Notes under the pieces: model-generated
Told to the model about the DNA's origin: nothing
Databases searched by the model: none
Seen by the model: only the letters and a program-made list of their open reading frames with translations
Position numbers and translations under genes: made by a program
Part shown: positions 35,607 through 46,354 of the stretch, one piece after another
Position numbering within the stretch: position 1 is the stretch's first letter
How the letters are laid out: every line of letters starts with the position of its first letter
NCBI GenBank assembly: GCA_028281575.1
Contig: JANQJP010000002.1
Location: 34,744-98,743, forward strand
DNA: 64,000 nucleotides
Reading direction: 5' to 3'
Source: Cellvibrionaceae bacterium
GTDB taxonomy: Bacteria; Pseudomonadota; Gammaproteobacteria; Pseudomonadales; Cellvibrionaceae

Positions 35607-38408
35607 ATGACCGATTATAAATCGACGCTTAATCTTCCCACCACCACTTTTGCTATGAAGGCGAATTTAGCGCAGCGTGAACCGCAAATGCTAAAGCGTT
35701 GGCAAGAAAAAAAGCTTTACGAAATTATTCGCAAAGCGCGCACGGGTCGGGAAAAGTTTATCCTCCATGACGGACCCCCATACGCCAATGGTGATATTCA
35801 TATTGGTCACGCGTTAAATAAAATTCTTAAAGATATTATTGTAAAGTCGAAGACACTCAGCGGCTTCGATGCGCCGTATGTGCCGGGCTGGGATTGTCAC
35901 GGTTTGCCGATAGAACACAATGTTGAAAATAAAATTGGTAAAGCCGGACAGAAAGTGGATTACGCGACGTTTCGGAAGAGGTGTCGCGAGTACGCCCGCA
36001 AGCAAGTCGAGGGTCAGAAAAAAGATTTCATCCGTTTGGGGGTGCTCGGTGAATGGGACAAACCCTACCTGACGATGGATTTTAAAACCGAAGCGGATAT
36101 TGTTCGCTCACTTGGAAAAATTGCCGCCAATGGTCATTTGCACAAAGGCTTTAAACCGGTTTATTGGAGTGTAGTGGGGCGCTCGGCGCTCGCGGAAGCG
36201 GAAGTCGAATACCAGGATAAAACATCATTTTCCATCGATGTGATGTTCGACGTCGTTGATCAGGGTGATTTGGAAAAGCGCATAGATAATATTCGTGGAG
36301 AAGGTCCCGTTTCGGTCGTTATCTGGACGACTACGCCGTGGACCTTACCGGCCAACCAGGCGGTCAGCTTAAATCCGGATATTGATTATGTTGTCATACA
36401 GGCTGATGAGCGTCGGCTTATTGTTGCAGAGGCACTGGTTGAGTCTGTGGCAAAAAGGGTGGGCGTTACCGACTTTGACATTGTCGGTCGTGTTCGCGGT
36501 AGCCAGTTGGAACAACTTGAACTAAACCATCCGTTTTATGACAAAAAAGTACCGGTTATTTTGGGTGAGCACGTGACCACGGATGCGGGCACCGGTTGTG
36601 TGCATACTGCTCCTGATCACGGTATGGACGACTTTATCGTCGGCAATAAATACGGAATAGGTACGCTCAATTACGTTGATGAGGGTGGCGTTTACCGCGA
36701 TAACGTTGACATTTTTGCCGGCGATCATGTTTATAAAGTTGATGAAAAAGTCATCGCGTTGTTACAGGAAAACGGCAAGCTTCTGCACCAGGAAACATTC
36801 GAGCACAGCTTTCCCCATTGCTGGCGGACGAAAACACCGCTGATTTTCCGTGCAACGCCGCAGTGGTTTATCAGCATGGAGAAAAACCATTTATTAGACA
36901 ATGTAAAAGCCGCGGTCGACGACGTTGAATGGGTTCCAAATTGGGGTGAGGCACGGATTCGCGCTATGTTAGATGCGAGCCCGGACTGGTGTGTCTCCAG
37001 GCAGAGAACCTGGGGTGTGCCCATTACGCTGTTTGTTCACAAAGAAAGCCAGGAACTGCACCCGGAAACCGGGCGTTTGATTGAAGAGGTTGCATCGTTA
37101 ATCGAGCGGGATGGCATGGATGCATGGTTCGAATTGGATACCGCAACACTGCTTGGCGAAGAAGCATCGCAATATCAAAAGGTCACGGATACTTTGGATG
37201 TGTGGTTTGACTCGGGTGTGACACATTACTCGGTATTGAAGCAGCGCGATTATCTCAGCTATCCGGCCGACCTTTATCTCGAGGGTTCCGATCAGCATCG
37301 CGGCTGGTTTCAGTCCTCGCTAAAAACAGCAATTGCTATTAATGGCTCGTCGCCTTACAAGCAAGTCCTGACGCACGGATTTACCGTCGATGCCGAGGGG
37401 CGCAAGATGTCGAAATCCATAGGCAATATTATTCCGCCACAACAGGTGATGAATGAGTTGGGCGCGGATGTTCTGCGGCTCTGGGTTGCAGCGACAGACT
37501 TTAGTGGAGAAATGAGTGTTAGCCAGGAAATTCTCAAGCGTACGGCGGATTCATATCGAAGGATTCGCAACACCGCGCGGTTTATGCTCGCAAATTTAAC
37601 TGGGTTTGATCCGAGTTTACACCTTGTCGACTTTGATAAACTCGTCGCACTCGATCGCTGGGCAATCACTCGTAGTGCCGAATTGCAGCGCGAAATTATC
37701 GCATGTTATGACAGTTATCAATTCCACCTTATTTATCAAAAGCTGCATAACTTTTGCGTTGTTGATATGGGTGGCTTTTATCTCGATATTATTAAAGACC
37801 GTCAATACACCGCCAAAGCGGAAAGCCACGCGCGCCGTTCGGCGCAGACGGCGCTCTATTATATTAGCCACGCGCTTGTGCGCTGGATCGCACCGATTCT
37901 TTCGTTTACGGCTGATGAAATATGGCAAGCCTTGCCAGACTATGGCGGCGATGAAGTGTTCACCCAGGAGTGGTTCGTTTTGCCTGAGAGCGCTTCTGGT
38001 GACTCGCTGGACGACGCGTATTGGCGTGAAATCGCTGCGGTGAAAACCGAAGTCAACAAGGCTCTTGAGGCGATGCGCAATGAAGGACAGCTTGGTAAGT
38101 CACTTGAAGCCGAGGTCATACTCTACTGTTCAAATCAACTAAAAGCTAAGCTGGATAGCTTAGGTGATGAGCTGCGCTTTGTGCTTATCACCTCCAGCGC
38201 AGAAACGCGCACTCTAGCTGAAGCAGATAACGCGCACGATACGGATGTGGAAGGCCTGAAGTTGAAAATAAATCGCACGGCGTATAAAAAATGTGTCCGC
38301 TGTTGGCATCACAGGCTCGATGTCGGTGTTGATACGCGGCATCCAGAACTTTGCGGTCGCTGTATTGAGAATATAGATGGAGAAGGAGAGCAGCGTGAAT
38401 TTGCTTAA
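35607..38408 (+). CDS. ileS: Isoleucyl-tRNA synthetase
   Basis: A 933-residue class I synthetase charging tRNA-Ile. It contains the HIGH motif in [15 protein letters not shown] near residue 60, CP1 editing-domain elements ([25 protein letters not shown]), the KMSKS motif in [13 protein letters not shown], and a C-terminal zinc site (CVRCWHH...CGRC). It overlaps the lspA start by 14 bases. Confidence 0.98.
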   Translation: MTDYKSTLNLPTTTFAMKANLAQREPQMLKRWQEKKLYEIIRKARTGREKFILHDGPPYANGDIHIGHALNKILKDIIVKSKTLSGFDAPYVPGWDCHGLPIEHNVENKIGKAGQKVDYATFRKRCREYARKQVEGQKKDFIRLGVLGEWDKPYLTMDFKTEADIVRSLGKIAANGHLHKGFKPVYWSVVGRSALAEAEVEYQDKTSFSIDVMFDVVDQGDLEKRIDNIRGEGPVSVVIWTTTPWTLPANQAVSLNPDIDYVVIQADERRLIVAEALVESVAKRVGVTDFDIVGRVRGSQLEQLELNHPFYDKKVPVILGEHVTTDAGTGCVHTAPDHGMDDFIVGNKYGIGTLNYVDEGGVYRDNVDIFAGDHVYKVDEKVIALLQENGKLLHQETFEHSFPHCWRTKTPLIFRATPQWFISMEKNHLLDNVKAAVDDVEWVPNWGEARIRAMLDASPDWCVSRQRTWGVPITLFVHKESQELHPETGRLIEEVASLIERDGMDAWFELDTATLLGEEASQYQKVTDTLDVWFDSGVTHYSVLKQRDYLSYPADLYLEGSDQHRGWFQSSLKTAIAINGSSPYKQVLTHGFTVDAEGRKMSKSIGNIIPPQQVMNELGADVLRLWVAATDFSGEMSVSQEILKRTADSYRRIRNTARFMLANLTGFDPSLHLVDFDKLVALDRWAITRSAELQREIIACYDSYQFHLIYQKLHNFCVVDMGGFYLDIIKDRQYTAKAESHARRSAQTALYYISHALVRWIAPILSFTADEIWQALPDYGGDEVFTQEWFVLPESASGDSLDDAYWREIAAVKTEVNKALEAMRNEGQLGKSLEAEVILYCSNQLKAKLDSLGDELRFVLITSSAETRTLAEADNAHDTDVEGLKLKINRTAYKKCVRCWHHRLDVGVDTRHPELCGRCIENIDGEGEQREFA

Positions 38409-38919
38409 GCCTTCTTATTTGCCTTGGTTATGGTTTGTATTGGCGGCTCTGATCGTCGGCGCTGACCAGTGGACCAAGACGCTTGCTGACGCGCATCTCA
38501 GTTACAACCAGCCGGTTGAGCTGACATCATTTTTTAATCTGACTCTACGCTATAACCACGGTGTTGCTTTTAGCCTATTCGACGATGCCGACGGGCAGCA
38601 GCGCTGGTACCTCGCAGCACTGGCGTTTGTTGTCAGCATTGGCCTGGTTGTATGGGTTTATCGAATTGGGGCGAAGATATCTACCGAAGTTATTGGGCTT
38701 GCGCTCATTCTCGCGGGAGCTATCGGGAATCTCTACGATCGTGTAACGCTCGGCTATGTTATTGATTTTATTGAAGTTCATTACCAAAATTACTATTGGC
38801 CCGCGTTCAATATTGCGGATTCAGCGATAAGCGTTGGCGCGACGTTGCTGATATATGATGCTATTTTTGGTAAAGCGTCGAAAACATCCAAAACGAAGAC
38901 GTCGGCCTCATCACAGTAG
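38395..38919 (+). CDS. lspA: Lipoprotein signal peptidase (signal peptidase II)
   Basis: A 174-residue inner-membrane aspartic protease that removes signal peptides from diacylated prolipoproteins such as BamD in this window. Four membrane segments are visible, with catalytic aspartates in [15 protein letters not shown] and FNIADSAIS, plus DQWTK and NHGVAFS. The GTG at 38395 has AAGGAGAG upstream; an ATG at 38377 would add six residues. The usual next genes fkpB and ispH are missing. Confidence 0.96.
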   Translation: MNLLKPSYLPWLWFVLAALIVGADQWTKTLADAHLSYNQPVELTSFFNLTLRYNHGVAFSLFDDADGQQRWYLAALAFVVSIGLVVWVYRIGAKISTEVIGLALILAGAIGNLYDRVTLGYVIDFIEVHYQNYYWPAFNIADSAISVGATLLIYDAIFGKASKTSKTKTSASSQ

Positions 38920-39120
38920 TTCAGACAAAGGTTTTTCATACATTTTCTTATAATGAAAATCTATAGTTTTCAGTGTTTTAGCCGAATTTTGCGCTAAGAT
39001 TTAGCTATCTATGGCATTTAACGGGGCATAAGCGGTGCAGCTTACACCGTCTATCATACCTAAGTGCCAGTTATCCTTTGGGCGTTTCTGTTTTTCAATG
39101 CAATTGCTAGAGTTTACGTT
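38920..39120 (+). other. Short gap where fkpB-ispH are normally found
   Basis: 201 bases between lspA and the first minor pilin gene. In Pseudomonas aeruginosa this junction holds an FKBP-type isomerase gene and ispH (lytB) before fimU-pilVWXY1. Here neither gene nor a recognisable remnant is visible. The region is AT-rich and should carry the promoter of the pilin operon. Confidence 0.75.
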
Positions 39121-39726
39121 ATGAAGATGCAAAGAAAATACTTGGGTTTTACGCTTTTAGAGTTGCTGGCTACCATGTCAATGGTAGTGATTTTGCTCTC
39201 TGTTGCGGTGCCCTCAATGCGTAATTTCATTAATCGTAACGGTGTGTTGGCGGATCAGCGTGCGTTACTTACCGATATATCCTCTGGTCGGGCAAAAGCG
39301 ATTGAAAGTAATAGTTTTGTCTCTATATGTGGTCGCGGAGCTAGCGATTATACATGTAATGGTTCTGATAACTGGTCTAACGGCTGGATTGTTTTTGTGG
39401 ATGATGGGTCAGGAAGTGGTGCTACGGCGAGTAATGGCCTTATAGAAGGCGATGAACAAATAGTTAGAATTAAACAGTACGATGGAAATAACAGTTTTGA
39501 GGTTTTAGCTGGGATAAATGTCACCAGTTTCGGTTTTGATCAGCGAGGTTATATGAATTCCGCTCTTACCGATGAACAACTCACCATCCTTATTTGCGAT
39601 CCGTCTGGGAATGTTAAATTTTCCCGAGCGGTGTTTGTTGAGCTTACAGGCCGGGGTAAGGCTTCTGTTGATCTGAATAGTGACGGTGTTCATGAAGATT
39701 TAGCTGGGGTGGACCTGTCATGTTAA
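39121..39726 (+). CDS. fimT: Type IV pilus minor pilin FimT/FimU (GspH-like)
   Basis: A 201-residue prepilin. The cleavage site is Gly9|Phe10 in YLGFTLLELLATM, with Glu at mature position 5 and one hydrophobic helix. The globular part matches the GspH/FimT pattern (SSGRAKAIESNSFVSICGRG, NGWIVFVDDGS, ICDPSGN). It is first in the minor pilin operon whose products prime pilus assembly together with PilY1. The start ATG at 39121 gives a 9-residue leader; a longer GTG-initiated frame would put a hydrophobic stretch before the leader. It overlaps pilV by 7 bases. Confidence 0.88.
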   Translation: MKMQRKYLGFTLLELLATMSMVVILLSVAVPSMRNFINRNGVLADQRALLTDISSGRAKAIESNSFVSICGRGASDYTCNGSDNWSNGWIVFVDDGSGSGATASNGLIEGDEQIVRIKQYDGNNSFEVLAGINVTSFGFDQRGYMNSALTDEQLTILICDPSGNVKFSRAVFVELTGRGKASVDLNSDGVHEDLAGVDLSC

Positions 39727-40202
39727 AAGCGCATAGCCGAAATTTTTCTTCGAAAAATCAAGCAGGTGTCAGCTTGATTGAAGTTATGATTGCTGTGCTT
39801 GTTTTAGGCATTGGTTTATTGGGCATTATCAATTTACAGAACAGGTCTCTTGAATATAACCAGCAGGCCTATCTATATAGTCAGGCCACAATACTTGCGT
39901 GGGATATAGCCGAGCGTATGCAAGCTAATCCGGATGGTGGAGATGATTATTTAATTAACTTTGGTGCCAAGGTTTCCTCTGCTACGGATTGCGAAGTGAC
40001 TAATTGTTCTTCCCCATCGCAGATTGCACAATGGGATCTCGCTCAATGGCTGGAAACGTTAGAGCGAACGTTACCTCAGGGAAAAGCTGAAATTACGCAG
40101 GAAGACCCAGATGTTAACGAGTACTCCGTCGTTATTGAGCTCGATGTTGAAAAAAGTGGTACTAATAATTTAGATCAGTTGAGGATTACTTTCCGCATAT
40201 GA
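39720..40202 (+). CDS. pilV: Type IV pilus minor pilin PilV
   Basis: A 160-residue prepilin. Its leader ends in QAG|VSLIEVMIAVLVLGIGLLG (Glu5 present). The TILAWDIAERMQANP segment is typical of PilV. The start ATG overlaps the fimT stop and the end overlaps pilW by 4 bases, so the genes are translationally coupled. It acts in the inner-membrane priming complex with PilW and PilX. Confidence 0.9.
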   Translation: MLKAHSRNFSSKNQAGVSLIEVMIAVLVLGIGLLGIINLQNRSLEYNQQAYLYSQATILAWDIAERMQANPDGGDDYLINFGAKVSSATDCEVTNCSSPSQIAQWDLAQWLETLERTLPQGKAEITQEDPDVNEYSVVIELDVEKSGTNNLDQLRITFRI

Positions 40203-41350
40203 GTATAGCTAGGCGAAAACATAATATGGGTGTTTCTCTGGTCGAATTATTGGTCGCGATGGTTGTCGGCTTATTTATTTTGGCTGGCGTGATTAAAGTG
40301 ATGGGTGACAGTAAAGGTGTGTTTCTGTTGGAGCAAGAGTTTTCCTACACTCAGGAAAATGCACGTTTTGTTGTCGACGAGCTTGGTCAAGAGATCCGTA
40401 TGGCGGGGTATTTTGGTTGTAGTGGCCAAACCGAATTGACGAATACGCTTGATTTAAGCTCGCTCTCCGAAGGTTGGATGTTTAGAAGCGATGGTATTAG
40501 AGGTTTTGAAAAGGGGGGACAACCCGATACGTTCGACACCATGCTTGATGGGACGGATGTATTGGTTATTAATCGAGGTATCCAAGACGACGATGTGATT
40601 GTTTCCGCGCATAATCATACTCTCTCTAATCCCAGACTCCGTTTCTCTGGGCCTGTTTCCTTTAGAAAAGGTGAAGTCCTATATGTCTCTGATAAAAGGT
40701 GCAGGCATTCGGCTATTTTTAAAGTGAGAGGGCCGAACGATCCAGATAATCCGAGTAAACTGTTTGTAAGACATGGAGCCGTCGCCGGTAGCCCGGGAAA
40801 CTGCTACAAAGCGCTTTCCAAAGATCCCGATGGTGAGCCGTATACCTGTGATGGTACTGATGATTTTGCTCCCCCTACTAGTGGCAATGGTATTCAGATG
40901 GACCCAGGGTCTTCGGTTGGCTGGTTTAAGTCGACGGGTTACTTCGTAGCAGATTCTGCAATTACTGGTCAGCCGACTTTATATAGGACAAGCCTTATTT
41001 TGGTAGGTGGAAACCCTGAACTAGAGACTCAGGAACTGTTGTCTGGCGTAGAAGATTTTGAAGTTATTTATGGTATTGATAACGATGCTACGGCCGATTG
41101 CACTGTTAATCGTTATTACTCCGCAAATGAGATTATGCTTGATACAGTGGACACTGGTACAGGCAATTATGTAGCTTGGGAGAGAGTGCTCACCGCTCGT
41201 GTAACGCTGATTTTACGTTCCTCAAGGGAAGCTTTTCAGACGGCTCAGGCGGTTGACTTGGGCGATGGTGATACTTTTAACGATCAATATTTAAGGCAGA
41301 AAGTAAGGACGACCGTGGCTCTTCGAAATCGTATAGGCGGGTGTGCATAA
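40199..41350 (+). CDS. pilW: Type IV pilus minor pilin PilW
   Basis: A 383-residue prepilin with short leader MSIARRKHNMG|VSLVELLVAMVVGLFILAG. The large C-terminal domain has EENARFVVDELGQEIRMAGY-like PilW features (here QENARFVVDELGQEIRMAG) and several cysteines. It shares an overlapping stop/start (TAATG) with pilX. Confidence 0.9.
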   Translation: MSIARRKHNMGVSLVELLVAMVVGLFILAGVIKVMGDSKGVFLLEQEFSYTQENARFVVDELGQEIRMAGYFGCSGQTELTNTLDLSSLSEGWMFRSDGIRGFEKGGQPDTFDTMLDGTDVLVINRGIQDDDVIVSAHNHTLSNPRLRFSGPVSFRKGEVLYVSDKRCRHSAIFKVRGPNDPDNPSKLFVRHGAVAGSPGNCYKALSKDPDGEPYTCDGTDDFAPPTSGNGIQMDPGSSVGWFKSTGYFVADSAITGQPTLYRTSLILVGGNPELETQELLSGVEDFEVIYGIDNDATADCTVNRYYSANEIMLDTVDTGTGNYVAWERVLTARVTLILRSSREAFQTAQAVDLGDGDTFNDQYLRQKVRTTVALRNRIGGCA

Positions 41351-42000
41351 TGACATTGCTTAACCCTGGATCAGTTCGATCGCAGCAAGGAGCGACCTTA
41401 ATCGTTGCGTTGGTTATTTTGCTGGTGATGACGTTAATAGGTGTTTCAAATATGCGCTCTTCGAGTTTTCAAGTGAGCATGGCCACTTATAACCAAAATA
41501 GGCAGCAAGCATTTAAATTGGCTGAGTCTGCGCTTATCACTGCTGAAGGGGAATTTAATGCAAAGGGCCATATTAAAAGCGATGTGCAAGATTGTACCTC
41601 TGGGTCGGCAACGTGTTTTGATGATGGGTGTGCGGGCGGTTTTTGTTTTGATGGTCAGTATTCAAGTAGTGATTCGCTCTATGACGAGCCTGTTGAATGT
41701 GCTTTGAATACAAGTAACCCTCAGCCGCAGCCGTTTTGGGTAAGAGATGATTTAGATGTATTCAACACGGCGTCTAAACATCAGACAGCTGATATAGGCG
41801 GTTATCCTGGATTTGAAGAGCCTAAATATATTGTTGAATTTATGTGTTATACGCATAGAGATGCGTCTGAGGGTGCTGAATGTGCACCTAATCAAGAAGA
41901 AGACTGTGTAGCGCTGTATCGATTTACCGCGTTAGCGACGAGCAAAGACGGTAAGTCTCGCGTTATGCTGCAGTCGGTTAATCGTGTGGAAAGCCTATAG
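41350..42000 (+). CDS. pilX: Type IV pilus minor pilin PilX
   Basis: A 216-residue protein. QQG|ATLIVALVILLVMTLIGVSNM is the PilX/GspK-type leader and helix, which lacks Glu5 as is usual in this subfamily. The helix continues as YNQNRQQAFKLAESALITAE. Six or more cysteines follow in the globular part. Its ATG overlaps the pilW stop. PilX links the minor pilin complex to PilY1 in known systems. Confidence 0.88.
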   Translation: MTLLNPGSVRSQQGATLIVALVILLVMTLIGVSNMRSSSFQVSMATYNQNRQQAFKLAESALITAEGEFNAKGHIKSDVQDCTSGSATCFDDGCAGGFCFDGQYSSSDSLYDEPVECALNTSNPQPQPFWVRDDLDVFNTASKHQTADIGGYPGFEEPKYIVEFMCYTHRDASEGAECAPNQEEDCVALYRFTALATSKDGKSRVMLQSVNRVESL

Positions 42001-42017
42001 TGATTACTGGTGATGTT

Positions 42018-45000
42018 ATGAAATCCAAGTTTTTATTTAATTTCGTATTTGTTGTCGCGGTTTGGGGACTTTCCTTCAATGCTTCCCATGCACAAGTACC
42101 GACATCGGGTGACTATGCGGCAACGCCACCGTTTCTTACCGATACGACAGACCCCTTCGTTATGATTAGTCTCTCAGTTGAGCTTACTCAACAGGCAGAG
42201 GCTTTTACCGGTGCGACTCAAACTTACGCAAACGGTACTTATTGTCCCGGGCGTCATAATGGTTGGAGTGTTTGTTATTCTCGAGACGAAGAATATATTG
42301 GTTATTTTGATGCAGATAAATGCTATGTCTATGTTACCAAGGCTGGGACTGTCTACACTGGAGCATCTTGGTATGACACTAACAATATAACCCAGGTAGC
42401 CGCTGGGCCAGAACTCTCTGCTAACCAAACCACGGATTATTTTCGACCTGTTGGATTTGCTTCCAATCACGAGTGCTCGGGTAACCAGTTTAGTGGAAAC
42501 TTTATGAATTGGGCGACGATGACTGCGCTTGATGAGTTTAGATTTGCGATGACCGGAGGGGCGAGGTTAGTTGATACTGCCGGCTCGAATGCGCAAACAT
42601 TACTTACGCGAACGCATCGCTATGGTGATTGGCCTTTTGTTTCAAAGCGAATTGGTTCGGGTGGTTTTGGTTTTGGGGGGCACACGTTTACGAATATACC
42701 CAGTAACGTCACGCCGTTTAATGTCAGCGAGTTAAGGATTATCAACAACAATGGCAATAACGGTAACAGAGTGCTTTTTAGGGATGGTGGCAACAATAAC
42801 TTGGCTGAGTTAAGCGTTGTTGTTGAAGTTTGTGATGATTCGGTAGGCGTTGAAGGGAATTGTGTTGAATATAGTAATGGTTCGGATACCTGGTATAAGC
42901 CTGAGGGTGTTCTCCAAAAAAATGCTATGAATATGCGTTACGCGCTAACGAGTTATACGGGGGAAGATAACAACACGCGTAATGGTGGTGTGCTGCGAAC
43001 GAATGCAAAGTATGTTGGCTATTTTCGGCCGATAGTTGGTGGTGGTATTGAGGTAAACCCTGAAGCTGAAATTAACCAGTATGGACAATATGTCTTCCAT
43101 CCGGATTTATCTAAATTGACAGCAGATGGTGAAGACTTAGGCGGTGTTAATAATAGTGGTTTATTAAATTATATTAATCTTTTTGGTTTGAGTTCCGGCC
43201 GTTATAAAAGTTTTGACCCTGTAGGTGAGCTTTATTACGAAGGTTTACGCTACATAATGGGCTTGGATCCAACACCAGAGTATTCGGTTGGCGCAGGAGG
43301 TATCGGCGCTGTTTCGGATGCGAACAAAGATAACTTCCCTATCATTTATGAAAACTGGGAAGACCCCGTTACCGATTCTTGCCAGGCAAATTATATTGTT
43401 GGCATCGGTGATCAGTTTTCTCATCGCGATGGTAATTTACCCGGATCTTCATATACCGCTGGGGGAGGTGTGCCTACATTTCCAACTAATGGTGCCCAGG
43501 CGGGCTTTAATGTGACGTCAATTACGAATGCAATTGGTATTTTAGAAGGTATGGGTAACACGATTGGCAATGGCCAAGCCACGGGCAGAAATAACACTTA
43601 CTATGTTGCGGGTATGGCGCATTGGGCCGCAACTGAAGATGTTCGCAATGGCCAGGGTGGTTCAACCGTATATGAAGGTGAACAAAATGTTAGGACATTT
43701 TTTGTTGATACACAGGAGTTTAATGGCAACCCGCCGATGAGAGAAGATAATCCACTGTGGTTGGCTGCGAAATATGGTGGGTTTATTGATGCAAATGGGG
43801 ATGGCGACCCCAATAATGGTAATAAGCCTAATGGTGGCACCACCCCCGCGACATGCGGGAGCACTGGTGAATGGGATCAAGATGGTGATTGTGAACCCGA
43901 GGCTTATACCTTGGCCAGCCAGCCTGCAAACTTGGTTAAAGGCCTCAATAATGCATTTAACGAAATTTCTAAAGCGCTTCGGTCGAGTTCTGCTGCGGGT
44001 GTCGCGAGCAATACTGCGAGTGGTGAAGCACTTGTTATTCAAGCTTTATATAAATCTGAAGACAGTGATTCGAATGGTAATCGCGTTGAATGGGTGGGTT
44101 TTGTTCACTCATTGTTTTTAGATTCCTATGGTAATTTTCGTGAAGATACTAACCAGGACGGACAGCTTAGTGCGAATGACAATGTGATTGTTTTTAATTC
44201 TACCGATGATGGCTTTGAAGCAACCGTGGATTTGTTCCCCACTTCCGATAATGGCGCTACCATTGGGGGTACAGCGGTATCCACCGGGCTTAGTATCGAA
44301 GACTTAAACGGTTTGTGGAATGCGCGCGACCAGTTGGCTAGCGTAGAAAATTATGTAAACCAGCGGGACTATGACGCTCCAGCAAATAAGGGCCGTTATA
44401 TTTTTACTGCCATCGGCGATAGTGCGTCAGTTACCAGTGCTAACGTTGTTGATTTTGACAGTACTGATATTTCAAATGCATCTGATGGTGTTTCGAATAA
44501 TTACCGTCATCTCGGTCTGGCAGACGGCAATACGGCTGAAGACGTCGTAAATTTTATTCGAGGTCAAGAAGGTATTACAGGTTTTCGTTCCCGTACAATG
44601 GACTTTGATGGCAGTGGCGTTGAAAAACCCTGGCTGTTGGGTGATGTCGTTGCTTCATCCCCTGTGGTGGTTGGCACGCCTCGATCAGAAGAAAATTACG
44701 ACGCTATTTATGGCGACGACAGCTACTTAGAGTTCTCTCAGAAATACCGAAACCGCAGACAAGTTGTATATTTTGGTGCAAATGACGGGATGTTGCACGC
44801 GGTAAATGCGGGCTTTTTTAATTTTGCGACGAATCAATACCAAACGAGCCTTAATGGCGAAGTCGCGCACCCACTTGGTTCGGAACTTTGGGCCTATGTG
44901 CCTTCGAACTTGTTGCCACACCTCCAATGGTTAACGGAGCTTAGTTATCCACATGTCTATTATGTTGATGGCATACCGCAAACCTTTGACGTTAATATTT

Positions 45001-46349
45001 TCCCTGAAAGCGAAACCCATCCAAAGGGTTGGGGCACGATTTTAGTTGTCGGTATGCGTTTTGGTGGCGGTGATTTTAGCCTCGATCATGATGGTGATAA
45101 TAGTACTGAAGACCTTACTAAATCTTCGGCATATATTATTATGGATATTACTGATCCAGAGCAGCCTCCTACATTAATTGCTGAAATTACCCACCCACTT
45201 ATGGGTTATACAACTCCACGGCCTGCGCTAGTTAAATCACGCCCTGCAGATGAAAATGGTGAATTTGGTAATGGTGATCGCTGGCACCTGGTCTTTGGCT
45301 CGGGTCCGTTTGGCGACGACGATATTTCGAGTGCTTCTGCGCTGGCGAATGGCTTAAGTAACCAAACGGCCAAGGTATTTGCTTACGATCTAGATAATTT
45401 ATCTTTTGTTGTTTTTGGTGGAGACAAAGATTACTTAGAGCTTACGGGTGAAGTAAATGCTTTCGCCGGTGATTTTGTCGCTGCGGACTGGGATGAAGAC
45501 TTTGTTGATGATGCTGTATATTTTGGTACTGTCAGCGGTACCGATGCGGCTAATCCCGGTGGTAGTCTAATGCGATTGGCTTTGGGTGAAGGCTCGTCAT
45601 TAATTACATCTGCCACGCCAAGTAAAGTTCTTACCGATGTAAATAAACCATTTTCAGGGTTGCCCCATGTATTAAATATCAGTGGTGAAAATTGGTTGTT
45701 CACAGGTTCCGGGCGTTTCTATGTGCCAGAGGATAATCTTTCCAGTGGTCAGCAAAGCTATTATGGGATATTGGAGCCCGAGGCTCAGGGTTCGATAAAT
45801 AGCGCCGATTTAGCTAATGTGAGTGATATAGAAGTTCAGTTTGTAGAAGGAGCGTTGAACGCGCCTATTTTAAATTCAGATGGCACAAGCCCAGTGAATA
45901 TTTTAGTCGACGGTAATGCTTATACTGTGTCAACCTTTGTTGGATTGCGCAATGCAATCAAAAAAGGTCCGGGTTGGACGATAGATTTTGATGACCTTGC
46001 CGCTAAACATGTTGGCAGATCAGATAGCCGCAGTGTGACGGTGGGCTTTTCGGAATATATTTCCACTGGCGATAAATGCGATACCTTTGGTGAATCAGTA
46101 TTAGATTTAGTTTACTTCGGTACGGGTACTGCCGCGCCATTTTCAGCGAGCACCGAGACAAGGATACTGGATAACGGTGAGGAGGTTTCGGAGAGGACTA
46201 CCGATATTGGTCCCGGCCTGGTTAGGGATGTCGACCTTGATCCCCCTGTTTTTCAAAAAGGTGATGGGGGTCTAGAGAATAAAGAGCTATGGACATTTGA
46301 TACGGCTGCAGGAAGAGTGTCCTGGCGTGAAATCATTATTAACTGGTAA
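42018..46349 (+). CDS. pilY1: Type IV pilus tip adhesin PilY1
   Basis: A 1443-residue secreted protein. The signal peptide ends around SHAQ (residue 25). The long variable N-terminal half shows several Asp/Asn-rich calcium-type loops (DANGDGDPNNGN, DTNQDGQLSAND). The C-terminal half is the conserved PilY1 beta-propeller (about residues 870-1300) with LGDVVASSPVVVG, VYFGANDGMLHAVNAG and ADWDEDFVDDAVYFGT, the last resembling the known calcium site controlling pilus retraction. I use the ATG at 42018; a GTG at 42000 would add six residues. It is larger than P. aeruginosa PilY1 (about 1160). Confidence 0.92.
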   Translation: MKSKFLFNFVFVVAVWGLSFNASHAQVPTSGDYAATPPFLTDTTDPFVMISLSVELTQQAEAFTGATQTYANGTYCPGRHNGWSVCYSRDEEYIGYFDADKCYVYVTKAGTVYTGASWYDTNNITQVAAGPELSANQTTDYFRPVGFASNHECSGNQFSGNFMNWATMTALDEFRFAMTGGARLVDTAGSNAQTLLTRTHRYGDWPFVSKRIGSGGFGFGGHTFTNIPSNVTPFNVSELRIINNNGNNGNRVLFRDGGNNNLAELSVVVEVCDDSVGVEGNCVEYSNGSDTWYKPEGVLQKNAMNMRYALTSYTGEDNNTRNGGVLRTNAKYVGYFRPIVGGGIEVNPEAEINQYGQYVFHPDLSKLTADGEDLGGVNNSGLLNYINLFGLSSGRYKSFDPVGELYYEGLRYIMGLDPTPEYSVGAGGIGAVSDANKDNFPIIYENWEDPVTDSCQANYIVGIGDQFSHRDGNLPGSSYTAGGGVPTFPTNGAQAGFNVTSITNAIGILEGMGNTIGNGQATGRNNTYYVAGMAHWAATEDVRNGQGGSTVYEGEQNVRTFFVDTQEFNGNPPMREDNPLWLAAKYGGFIDANGDGDPNNGNKPNGGTTPATCGSTGEWDQDGDCEPEAYTLASQPANLVKGLNNAFNEISKALRSSSAAGVASNTASGEALVIQALYKSEDSDSNGNRVEWVGFVHSLFLDSYGNFREDTNQDGQLSANDNVIVFNSTDDGFEATVDLFPTSDNGATIGGTAVSTGLSIEDLNGLWNARDQLASVENYVNQRDYDAPANKGRYIFTAIGDSASVTSANVVDFDSTDISNASDGVSNNYRHLGLADGNTAEDVVNFIRGQEGITGFRSRTMDFDGSGVEKPWLLGDVVASSPVVVGTPRSEENYDAIYGDDSYLEFSQKYRNRRQVVYFGANDGMLHAVNAGFFNFATNQYQTSLNGEVAHPLGSELWAYVPSNLLPHLQWLTELSYPHVYYVDGIPQTFDVNIFPESETHPKGWGTILVVGMRFGGGDFSLDHDGDNSTEDLTKSSAYIIMDITDPEQPPTLIAEITHPLMGYTTPRPALVKSRPADENGEFGNGDRWHLVFGSGPFGDDDISSASALANGLSNQTAKVFAYDLDNLSFVVFGGDKDYLELTGEVNAFAGDFVAADWDEDFVDDAVYFGTVSGTDAANPGGSLMRLALGEGSSLITSATPSKVLTDVNKPFSGLPHVLNISGENWLFTGSGRFYVPEDNLSSGQQSYYGILEPEAQGSINSADLANVSDIEVQFVEGALNAPILNSDGTSPVNILVDGNAYTVSTFVGLRNAIKKGPGWTIDFDDLAAKHVGRSDSRSVTVGFSEYISTGDKCDTFGESVLDLVYFGTGTAAPFSASTETRILDNGEEVSERTTDIGPGLVRDVDLDPPVFQKGDGGLENKELWTFDTAAGRVSWREIIINW

Positions 46350-46354
46350 GCATT

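Noticed and set aside
42174..44121. Several 70-126 codon frames overlapping pilY1 on both strands
   Set aside because: All lie within the long, well-supported pilY1 frame and show no independent signals.
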